Below are positions 33,967 through 44,227 of a stretch of 64,000 nt of DNA, one piece after another. The stretch covers positions 48,301 through 112,300 of the forward strand of contig JAOBSW010001121.1 of NCBI GenBank assembly GCA_026214975.1, in the 5' to 3' direction. The stretch is from Gentiana macrophylla. Its lineage: Eukaryota > Streptophyta > Magnoliopsida > Gentianales > Gentianaceae. The translations under genes were made by a program, and so were the position numbers. The stretch's first letter is position 1, and each line of letters begins with the position of its first letter. The notes under the pieces were generated by a model. That model was not told the origin of the DNA. It saw only the letters and a program-made list of their open reading frames with translations, and made no database searches.

Positions 33967-35224
33967 TCTAATATTAATATTTGGTAATACTATTAATTAA
34001 ATTGCACAATCCAAGTGTATCATATACACACACAAATTGCGCCACCTTAGCCAATAAATTGGCATCCGGAATATTCTTTAATTAATATAATATTATTAAT
34101 ATCTTGTATTTAATTTATTCATAATAAATAAATACCACCATATTAATTTACCACTATAACCTTTATAGTCGTGAGATAAATTCTTTCCTTATTTGGTTAT
34201 CATCTATAACCACATTTTAATCCGCTAGATGTTCTTATGTGTGTGACCCGATAGGCTTCGAATATGTTGGCCGTAGACACAAAGTGCAAATTACGAAAAT
34301 GCCCTTCATGCCTAACGATCACGGGATAGCGTCTAGCAACACACCGTGACCCCCAATCATCGGAAGAGTCAAATGCAATGACTACTACCTTTCATGTGAA
34401 ACAGTTACCGTGTAACTTACAATCCTATCGCTGTAATAATATCCATACGGTCGTTAGTCGAGTGTCAAAACATCAACGACCGTATCTTATAATCTGGATA
34501 TCAAGCTCTCTCGAAGTAACTCATTTACTCCCACTTTGCAAAGATTCACGAGAGTAAGACATTCCTTATAAGAAGGCCATTTCGGATATTCGATCCCAAT
34601 CATAGGATACGCGATTCCCGGACGACCAATCATGTATACTCCGCATGCTTCAGTATCATACCCAATCACTACCGCATGATCGCCCCGTGGCTAGGGGAAA
34701 CCTCAATAGTGTCAAAGCATGACAATCCACACCGTGATGCCATGAAGACTCCGGTCAAAAGGATAATTACACAACCGCCACATAGTGTGACACTTATCTG
34801 TGTAAGTGGGTCAGTCTAACGTACGCATTCTCTAATACACGTCCACGTACAGTCCAAGTGTCTCTACACTTCGATAGACGAGATCTATCCCTGCCCTAAA
34901 GACAGAAGACATCTAATACGTGCTAGCCTGTTCATACTATCAATGCCCTGTTTAATAGTACATCAGCCTAGAGACATTTAAGTATCAAACTTATTAAAGT
35001 GATTAGAGATCTCATCAACCATAATCGCCTATCATGGTTTCTCTATCACAGTTTAATACTAAGGACGTTATCATATAACAATTCATAATTGGTTCTTTAA
35101 AAGAACAGATATATGACAACATAAAAGCCATTTAATATATGTATAAACATAAAGAAATAGTAGAAATGATCCGACCCGGTCGGATCCGGTCCAACCCGAT
35201 TGGGTTTAGGACACTATTTCAACA
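33193..35224 (-). repeat. solo LTR, family A (LTR-A2), minus orientation
   Basis: 2,032 bp with TG...CA ends (plus strand TGTTAGGAAA to ATTTCAACA), the inverted counterpart of LTR-A1. It lies in the last codons of GypD pol and is flanked by AAGG (33189-33192 and 35225-35228). On the minus strand a CTATAAATAAG box near 33568 gives polarity. It contains an (AT)n tract at 33902-33960. No internal region or second LTR is present, so it is a solo LTR left by recombination. Confidence 0.9.
33902..33960. repeat. (AT)n microsatellite in LTR-A2
   Basis: About 58 bases of AT dinucleotides, at the position where Cop1 entered the sister LTR-A1. Confidence 0.95.
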
Positions 35225-35284
35225 AAGGCTACGAGCTCAATAGACCGTGGCACGCGGACAACCTCAAAAGGTACTACATGTAAT
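35225..35284 (+). pseudogene. GypD pol, last codons after LTR-A2
   Basis: Twenty codons ending RPWHADNLKRYYM and TAA 35282-35284, the usual end of Tat pol (RPW...LK.YY). They continue the frame broken at 33192. Confidence 0.85.
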
Positions 35285-35889
35285 AAATCGGTTAGGGTTA
35301 TGGCTATCATCTCGTTTACGTCGTGAGTGGTTAAACTTTCTTACTTGCTTGTAATCTTCACTCATCTAGCGGGATGAGTCAAAATTAATAAAGCCCGATT
35401 TTACATTTTCTCTTTTAAAAATGCATATTATTATGAGCAATACGCAGGTAGAGAAGGAATTGTGTTCGAAAATTTTTCAACAAAACCCTCGGCCTGACTT
35501 CAGACTTTGTTAAAAATGGGGGCAATATGTGGAAAAATTTAAAACAATCACGAGTCTATTTAGCGAGCAAGTTATTTAAGATCGGACTCAAGGGCGGACA
35601 GAAAGTTAACATATTTCAGACAAGCAGTTATTTCAGATAAGATTCAAGGGGGGGATATCTCGAAGACGAGTCCGCATAAGATCAACTTGGAATCTTATCC
35701 AAAACAAGGGGGCCGGACGCTATTATAATCGAACTCAATTTAGGCAATAAATTCGAGCAAAAGCAAGCATACATTAAGCGAACAGAAAACAAACTTGAGC
35801 AATTGTTATTACAAAGATAAAGTGCGGAAAGAAAAGAGTTATACATATGCAAATTCAAAAATAATGTTTACAGAACAAGAAGCACAAAC
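35285..35889 (+). other. GypD spacer between pol and antisense gene
   Basis: No gene on either strand. It has several purine-rich runs (AAAAATGGGGGCAATATG near 35512, CAAGGGGGGGATATC near 35646, CAAGGGGGCCGG near 35704) that could act as internal polypurine tracts. Convergent transcription of pol and the antisense gene would meet here. Confidence 0.5.
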
Positions 35890-36738
35890 TTAAGAGTTCT
35901 CAGGCCTCATTTCCTCACTGTGAACATTCTCTCGCGGAAGGAATGGTGCGAAGATCTCGATCGGCATTTGTCTCGGACTCAAGTGAGGCTCGATAGTCTC
36001 TCCACCGGGTTGCTCGACCTCTTCTCCAGCCTGCCCACCTTCTCCATCAGCAGCGGCTTTCGCCTCGGTAGCCAGGCGCACACGCTCCCTTATGTTCGCT
36101 TCCACCACAGCGGGCACCTCCCAATCCGGATCATACATTGGGATATATCGTTCAAGCTCAACATCCGAAAAAAGTATTTGCGGGTGGAAGTCCTTTAGGT
36201 GATCGGAAAAAGGATGGGTGAGAATCCATTCTTGCAAGGTATCGAGGTCAGAAGCGTCGCCACCACGGGCTAAGATGCACCTTGCGATGTGATAGAACCC
36301 TTGGTCATATCCCATCAAAAAGTTTTTCCCAGCAGCAGCCTCGCTTGCGGCCTCAATCTGGCCTTGGACATTTGAGCTCAGATCCTCCAGCTGTTTTCTC
36401 AAATCCTCGCTTACAGTCTGCTCGGCTTTCCAATGATTTTGAGCCTCTGTAATTTTCTGCTGCATTTCCTTCATGGTTTGAGCGGCTGACCTATCCTTCT
36501 CCGAGAGTTCGGAGTTAACCTTCTCCAAATGTTTAGTTTTCTTATGGGCCTCAACGAGCTGCAATCTTAACTTCTCGTCCTCAGCCTCAGCCGTGCTCAA
36601 ACTTCCACGAAGCCCAGCCCCCACTTCATTTGCGGCATCAAGAGCTTTTTTGGTATCGGCCAGCTCTTTTCCGACATTGGCGCTCTCAGATATGGTGTTT
36701 CTATAGTCATTGACAAACTGCGCCATGCTGGTGCCAAC

Positions 36739-36834
36739 CTAAAAAGAAGAAAAATAATCAGCGAGGTCAATATTGACTTAAGAAAAATATGGCAGTAAAG
36801 AGAACAAAAAAGAAAAGGCAAGAAAGATGTTTAC
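36739..36834 (-). other. intron of GypD antisense gene (96 bp)
   Basis: On the minus strand GTAAACATC to TTCTTTTTAG. Both flanking frames are open and join in phase. Confidence 0.72.
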
Positions 36835-37580
36835 CATGCTCACCGTGGTGCCATATAAACCCCACAAAGCGTCGATGTTCCCAAGGAAGGTACGGCGGGG
36901 ATCAGTTTGGTCCGCCATCACAACTATGTCCGCGATCCCGCGACCTATCTCCAGCTGGATGTCAATAGGGAGACCCCATCTAAAATGCCTCAGTGGGGGC
37001 ACGTCAGCGATTCCCCTTGAAATTGTCCGCGCCTTGGGCATGTCGAGAGGCTGTTGGCGCATGTCGAGAGGCTGTTGGCGCATGAACTCTTTGTCCAACC
37101 ATGCGGCGGGACACCCTTTAGGCCCAACAGGGACTCCAGCAAAGGGCACCACTGTTTTTGTGCCCGCCGAAACTGTCTCACCGGCCACAGATTTACCTTT
37201 ATCAGAGGGTTTGGCTTTATCAGCGGCCTCCTTCCTCTGGGAGTCGTCAGTTCAAAATTTTTTTGGAGGAGGAGCATCCTGCTCGCCGCTACCACCCCCT
37301 ACCGGGTCAGTTTCCTCAACGGAAGCTCTCTTCTTCTTATCGCCGGCCGGCGGCTTCATCAGTAGAGTCTGCTTTAGGGTTCTGCTCGCCGCGGCTTTAT
37401 CCCCCACTGGCGGTTGGGTTGATTTCACAACTTGAGATCCTAAGGCTCCAGCCGCCCCCGCCTTTATATCGACCATGGGAAGTGGGATTTTGATCCCCCT
37501 CAGCTCAGCGGCTCTTTTCACTTCGCCAGTAGTCTTCCTCCTGGTCAGCTGGCTGCGTTGAGCTAGTGAGTCCATGGTAC

Positions 37581-37669
37581 CTGCGGAGAATAATGTTTAT
37601 TAGCGACCAGGAAAATGACATAAAAGAAAACAAGTTATAAGAAATAAGAAATATCAAAAAGAATCCTAC
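37581..37669 (-). other. intron of GypD antisense gene (89 bp)
   Basis: On the minus strand GTAGGATTC to TTCTCCGCAG, T-rich, with frame kept across the junction. Size is typical of plant introns. Confidence 0.7.
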
Positions 37670-38282
37670 TCGGTGCTCGCATAGAAGGGTCTCCGCCACA
37701 GATTACGCATTGAGAAGGCATGCGCTTGCCGTGATGACACTCCTCATACCAATCTGGGTCAGTCGGCAATGGGCTGACTACCACTAAGGGTTCGCCAACG
37801 CCGGCTCCAGAAAGTCCGGCCTGTCTAAGATAGGGCTGGCCGACATCTAGCAGCAACCTCCAGTTAAAGGCGCGGGCTTGTTCTTCACCTTTGCGGGTAT
37901 AGCCCAGATCATCTTTCAAATCGGATATGAACTCGTCGTCATCAACTTGGGTCTTTATTTGTACCAAGTGGTCAGTCTTAACCGAATTCACCGGTAGCTT
38001 CTCAAATGGCCATCCTATCTGGGATTCTACTTTCATACATCTTTTATCCCAGTCCGTGACGTGGGTTTTCCTAGTGCTATTCCAGTCCTTAACCGACAGT
38101 GTATCGGGTCAAACTGTAGTGCTAGTGTGGTGAGTCAGGTGTCGAATCCTCGAGGAAACGTGTGGTAATTCAAAGTGTGGCTAAACACCAAGAAAGTCAT
38201 TATTATCTCAATCTAAGTCGCAATTTTTCTTTTCCTTTCTAGTAACCGTAAAGCATTAAATAAATGCATAAAACTAAAAAAG

Positions 38283-38374
<92 letters not shown>
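38283..38374. repeat. (AT)n microsatellite in E1
   Basis: About 90 bases of nearly pure AT repeats, with one ACAT interruption near 38307. Confidence 0.95.
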
Positions 38375-38381
<7 letters not shown>

Positions 38382-39391
38382 TACATAGTACCAATATAAT
38401 ATATAGGATATAAATACTAGTAATATTATTAGAAACTAGCCAAGAATATATTCTATGAATCAAGATCTCTTTTTAGTAGAAATAGATGTGCTTGATCTTT
38501 CCTTATTTTAAGGTGAATCAATTATATATGAACCGTGTACTCTAAACTAGACAACTCCTCCTCACACGAGCGTATGAAATTGTCATATGTCAAATTGTCA
38601 TCAGTTCAATCTCCACAACCGCCCCATGCTAATCTCGGTTAGTCTCGAGCAGTACCAGTACAAATCTACCCGGATAAAAGAGGTTATTCCGTTTGTCGAC
38701 GCGCCGATGTTATTCAAAAGGCTCCGGTTGTCGAGGCGGATCGATTTAACTTTCCGGTGTTAGTTTCAATTAAACCGTTGATTTTAACATTATTACGATC
38801 TTGAGCACAAATTTAATAAGATTCATCTTTTCCAAGACAAATCTGCCCCCGGATAGGAAATAGGATTCCGTTGTCACGTTTTCACTAGGCCATTTTTACC
38901 CTCCGGTTTTTCTATCCTTTATCTCATATCCTAACTTCTCTGGTCAGTTCATCGTTAGGTTATATGTTGCGATTCATCTTGGTTAATTACGTCAATCCGA
39001 ATATTATCAATACGTTGCAAAATAGAAAAAGATTCATTATAATCGATTTTTAATTCAATTTTAACATAGTCATCATCTATTTCCCTAAAAAGATAAACTA
39101 ATTCAATTTCATATCTTGGCTAGATATAGAGTTAGCCTAATATCATTATAACTAATATATAGATACTAATAACAACAAACAAACATAAATACATTAGAAT
39201 GTTGCAGATTACAATTGTAGCGTCAGAGCCGTATTCTCCGGAAATAGCAACTCTTTTAGCAACAACGAGCCTTGATAATCCTTCTAAGTATTACAACGAT
39301 ACTTATACTACATTATTATTTCGGCAGAGTGCCGTTTACGGTATTTACAGAACTAAAAACTAAATAGAGATAAGATAGATATATATATAAG

Positions 39392-39395
<4 letters not shown>

Positions 39396-39450
<55 letters not shown>
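39396..39450. repeat. second (AT)n microsatellite in E1
   Basis: About 55 bases of AT dinucleotides shortly before the TATA-like element of E1. Confidence 0.95.
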
Positions 39451-39454
<4 letters not shown>

Positions 39455-39824
39455 TACACTCCCAAATGCTTGCAATTGAGGAGTATTTATAAATCACGAG
39501 TAGTGCACCGGCGCGTGCCGGCCCCTTACAGCGCTGGCGCCGGCCGGTGCTACAAAGATGATTCTCTCTCCTGACAGAGCCCATGTTGGTGGCGTGGAGA
39601 GATTCGGCGTGTGCGGTCATCTCCGGTGCGTGACGGACTTTGAAAAATATCGTTCTTCGGTTTTCCCTTTGTTTTGATTTTTATTCTTTGCTTTTCCATC
39701 TCACGTACCACTCAAACAAAAAACACGAGCCACGTAATTTTGACCACAAAACTTTAAGTTTTACTAAAATTATAACAATAATATCTATTTATAATGATTT
39801 TGATTTTTATGTGTTTTTAGATAT

Positions 39825-40195
39825 TGTGGAAATATTACCTCAAAGAGGTGTGACCTCGTGAGGTGCTCTTATGCCTCTCTTTGAGTAACATGTTCAGCAG
39901 ATCTCTATTTAAGTGTATTATATTATTTGTACACTTTATGTATTTGTAAAAGACATATTAATTGTGATACATATAAACAATTAATATGTCAAACTCTAGT
40001 TTACTTTATGTCATAGACATAGCTTTTACTTTTACTTTTTGCATGCTTGCCGCCCACATCTACATACTCAAGTGGCCGCCCAAGCTAGCTAGCTAGTCTC
40101 TCTCTCAATTGTATCTATTTATACACCTCTCATATCAATGAATAAACTAAGTTGAAGTTTACTCTTGTGTTTATCACATTCTCAAACTCTCTTCA
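39825..40195 (+). repeat. Cop3 5' LTR
   Basis: A 371-bp LTR, TGTGGAAATATTACC to CTCTTCA, with inverted-repeat arms at 39952-39965 and 39977-39990. Differences from the 3' LTR lie mainly in 39838-39915. Confidence 0.93.
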
Positions 40196-40208
40196 TGGTA
40201 TCGGAGCC
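40196..40208 (+). other. Cop3 primer binding site, altered
   Basis: TGGTATCGGAGCC, against the expected TGGTATCAGAGC: the A of CAG is replaced by G. Compare Cop2 at 19914, where it is lost. Confidence 0.85.
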
Positions 40209-40258
40209 TACTGAGTTCTAATTTTCCGCTGCAAAACTCAGTATCGTTTTTATCAAGA

Positions 40259-40580
40259 ATGTCTTCATCTGAAGCATCCTACTCATTAAGTAAATCTCAA
40301 CAGACTGAGGTTACTGACTCCACTCCGTATACAAATCACAGACTTGATTACAACAATAACATTGGGTCGTCAAGATCTATGAAAAAGTATAACTCAGGAC
40401 AAAGCAAGATGGAAGACTTGTCTGAGTCCAAACACTCTCAGCAGACTGGAATCACTGGTGATAGTGTGGATTCTCAGTTAGCTCTCTTCAAAGAGTTTCT
40501 CAAATGGCAGAAGACTGATAACTCTCTCACAGGCATTGCCACTCATACCAAGACAGGTATATCTTATTCCCAACTCAATA
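40259..40580 (+). pseudogene. Cop3 gag, internally deleted
   Basis: The ATG at 40259 opens a frame with the first block (YTNHRLDYNNNIGSSRSMKK, SGQSKMEDLSESK), which is less conserved than in Cop1/Cop2. It then jumps directly to a region just before protease (GDSVDSQLALFKEFLKWQKT). About 600 bases including the YFNQLSKAWQHLD block are absent. The frame stays open across the deletion and into protease, unlike the other two copies. Confidence 0.75.
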
Positions 40581-43500
40581 ATGGCACCTGGATAGTTGAT
40601 TCTGGGGCCTCATCTCATATGACAGGAAATAAAGACCTGTTATATAACCTCAAACCACATCGCCGCCAGACTCATAAAATTAAAAGCTGGCGATGGATCT
40701 CTTTCATGTGCTCAAGGTTTTGGAATTGTTAAACTTACTGATAAAATCTATCTGAATGATGTCCTGTTTGTTCCAAAGCTAGACTGTAATCTTATATCAG
40801 TCAGTAAACTCACTAAGGACCTAAATTGGATAGTCACTTTTAAAGACAATCAGTGTATTTTCCAAGATACTTATTCACAAGAAGTAATGGAGAGAGCCAA
40901 TGCCTCGCCAGATCATTTATTGTCCACCCCATCAAGATGTAAGATCAAGATCGAACCGCCTCGTGCCTCTGCTCCCAAACTTTAGACAACATCATGTTAT
41001 GGCATTATAGATTAGGACATCCAAGTTTTAGTTATTTAAAGACTTTAACTCCTGAATTATTTAAAGGATGCAATCTTAATGACCTTCAATGTGATATTTG
41101 TCAATTTGCCAAACTCACCAAATCTGTGTATGCTAAATTACCTCACTTGCCCTCCTCACCTTTCACCTTAATTCACAAAGTGATGTATGGGACCCTCAAG
41201 AGTGAAAAGTATAACAGAAAAAGGTGGTTTGTTACCTTCATAGATGACCACTCCAGAACCACTTGGTTATTTTTAATGAAGGATAAATCAAGTTGGATCC
41301 ATCTTTCAAGAGTTTTACAACATGGTTTCTACTCAATTTGACACTAAGATTAAAATTTTGAAGACCGACAATGCTCTTGAATATTATGAGTCCAATCTCA
41401 GTAATTTCTTGGTGAATAAGTGGAATTGTTCATATCATTAGTTGTGTTGAGACACCTCAAAGAAATGGGGTTCTTGAGAGAAAAACAGCATCTACTAGAA
41501 ATGGCTAGTCTATCATGTTTACCTCAAATGTTCCCAAATATATGTGGGGTGAAGCTATTTCGACCGCCACATACTTAATCAACAGACTTCCCAGTAGAGT
41601 GTTAGGTTTCAAAACTCCTATCCAAACCTGCCGACCACACACTCCCGCCTCATCTTATTGCCCAAGCGCCTCCAAAAATCTTTGGGTGCTTGTGTTTGTT
41701 TATATCCATGCCCAACATGAAGCAAACTTGATCCCAAAGCTCACAAGTGCATTTTCCTAGGGTATGCCAAAGGCAGGAAAAGGTACAAGTGTTATTCACT
41801 CATCAAAAGAAATTTTACAATTCTATGGATGTAAAATTCTTTGAAAGGACTCCTACTACTACAAAGAAGCCTCTTGAGACAGTCCACAGATGGAAACCTC
41901 ATTGAAATAGAAGCTTTTCCTTCTTCTCTTGATCCAACTCTTCCTCGGCCAGAATCCTCGAGAACCATCGCCAGCCTACTCCTCGCCAGACTCATAACCT
42001 TCAAAGATCCGGATACTCACATTATCGACAATCGCCAGGTTTGTCGACCCGAGTTCATCGATACTCATCACCCCACCGAGCCTCAAAGAACTCATCGAAC
42101 CAGAGCTCTTGAATCGTAACCTCAAGAACTCATCGAACCGAGTCTCCACCGACCCACCATCGACTCTCGCCAGTCTCTGAAGTGGATGAGCACTATTGCT
42201 CTAAGGAAAGGAAAAGATCATGCACCGATCATTCTATTCATACTTATTTATCTTATGATCGCTTGTCTCTGTCTTTGCCATGTTTACACAGGACTGGACT
42301 CTCACTCTATCCCTAGAAATATTCAGGAGGCCCTTCAAAATGATAAGTGGAAGGTCAGCTTTGTTAAAACAGAGATTGCGCCTCTGGATAACCATACTTG
42401 GGATCTCACAACTCTTCCAAAAGGCAAGAAGACAAATCATTTGCAAATGGTTATTCACTATCAAGTACACACTGCCGATGGCACTATTGACAAGTACAAA
42501 GCCGATTGGTAGCCGTGGGATTCACTCAAACTTATGGCATTGACTATAAAGAAACCTTTGCACCAAAGTGGCAAAGCTCAACACCTGTCTGTGGTACTAA
42601 TTTCTCTATTTGTCCAACTTGACTCGCCTCTTCATCAATTGGACATCAAAAATGCTTTTCTAAATGGGGACCTTCATGAGGAGGTTTATATGACTATATA
42701 CCCTGGTTTTATCAATCCTCATACTCAAGGCAAGGTGTGCAAACCGAGGAAATCTCTATATGGCTCAAGCAATCACCAAGGGCATGGTTTGGAAAATTAA
42801 CAAGCTGTGGTCAAAGTGCTGGATATCACCAATGCAATTCTCGATCACACTATGTTCATCAAGACAACCAACCGTAAGAGGTCTATTCTTATTGTCTATG
42901 TGGATGATATCATCCTTCTTGGAGATGACCCACTTTGAGATCCAACATTTGAAAGAAGCTGGCGGCAAAGGTATTTGGTGAAAGACTTGGGTTTACTTAA
43001 GTATTTTCTTGGCATGGAAGTAGCTAGAAACATCAAAGGAATCTCTCGTCTCCCAAAGGAAATATGTACTGGACTCTTTGAAGAAAGCGGCATCTTTGGG
43101 GTGCAAACTCTTTGTATCCCCAGTAGAGACCCGAGTCATACCGCTACATGGTGACATTCTTTGTAAGAAAGGAACAATATCAAAAACTTGTAGGAAACTC
43201 ATCTACCTATCCCATACAAGACCGGATATTGCATATGGTGTCACAGTTAGCCGTTCATGCACCGCCCTACCGAGCAACATTGGGATCTTTGTGAATAGGA
43301 TACTTGAGGTATTTAAAGTCCACTCTCTGGCCAAGGGTTACACTTCACCAAGTCTGGCCGATAGATCCATCAAGGTCTACACCGATCTTGATTGGGCTGG
43401 ATGCCACATAGATAGAAGGTCGACCACAGGCTCATCGTTCCTATGTATGGGGCAATCTTGTTACTTGGAGGAGCAAGAAACAACCCATCGTGTCAGAAGC

Positions 43501-43830
43501 GATCTTCAAGCCGAACTCAGGGCACTTGTCTTAGGCATTTGTGAAGCTCTTTGGCTCAAAAGAGTACTTACATGAACTTCAAAGACCTCTTCAAAGAACC
43601 TATCACACTCTCTTTGTGATAATAACTCAAAGACTATGCATGGCGAGAGGATCCAGTCCATCATGACAAAACAAAACATGTGGACATTGACAGACATTTT
43701 CCGAAGGAGAAGATTGATGCCAAGATTATTCAACTCCAAAGATGTTCCTCAAAGCAGATCGTAATCGATATCCTTACCAAGGCTATTCCACCTCTTATGT
43801 TCGGTGAGACTAAGTAGCAAACTTGGTTTG
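40581..43830 (+). pseudogene. Cop3 pol (protease, integrase, RT, RNase H), frameshifted
   Basis: Protease active site intact in WIVDSGASSHMTGN (about 40589). GAG-pre-integrase HYRLGHPSFSYLKTLTPELF then CNLNDLQCDICQFAKLTKS (41000-41125). Integrase WFVTFIDDHSRTTWLFLMKD (about 41226). RT with [19 protein letters not shown] (about 42635) and YVDD at 42897-42908. RNase H region with VYTDLDWAGCHIDRRSTTG (about 43375) to near 43570. It has about ten frame changes, fewer in the first kilobase than Cop1 and Cop2. It is the best of the three for seeing the family's motifs. Confidence 0.86.
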
Positions 43831-43861
43831 CATTAACATATACTACCATTTTAGCTTGGGG

Positions 43862-44227
43862 TGTGGAAATATTACCTCAAACAGGTGCACCTCATAGAGG
43901 TGCTCTTATGCCTCTATTGAAGTAACATGTTCAATGATCTCTATTTCGTGTATTATATTATTTGTACACTTTATGTATTTGTAAAAGACATATTAATTGT
44001 GATACATATAAACAATTAATATGTCAAACTCTAGTTTACTTTATGTCATAGACATAGCTTTTACTTTTACTTTTTGCATGCTTGCCGCCCACATCTACAT
44101 ACTCAGTGGCGCCAAGCTAGCTAGCTAGTCTCTCTCTCAATTGTATCTATTTATACACCTCTCATATCAATGAATAAACTAAGTTGAAGTTTACTCTTGT
44201 GTTTATCACATTCTCAAACTCTCTTCA
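43862..44227 (+). repeat. Cop3 3' LTR
   Basis: A 366-bp partner of 39825-40195, with arms at 43987-44000 and 44012-44025, preceded by a GCTTGGGG purine tract. A CAAGTGGCCGCCC phrase is shortened here to CAGTGGCGCC. Confidence 0.93.

Larger units (their letters stand above)
39825..44227 (+). mobile_element. Ty1/copia retrotransposon Cop3 with internal gag deletion
   Basis: A 4,403-bp element with LTRs at 39825-40195 and 43862-44227 and a perfect target duplication GATAT (39820-39824 and 44228-44232). Same family as Cop1 and Cop2 but about 650 bp shorter because most of gag is missing. It sits in E1 near its right end. Confidence 0.94.

Noticed and set aside
27594..35284. GypD pol as an integrated pararetrovirus (caulimovirid) copy
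   Set aside because: It has an integrase with HHCC and DDE residues, LTRs and a second RNase H, all of Tat gypsy type; no movement protein was seen.
38239..38463. Open frames made of Ile-Tyr repeats over (AT)n tracts (also 33709-33987, 39360-39620, 62480-62662)
   Set aside because: They are translations of AT microsatellites, low-complexity and without start context; not genes.
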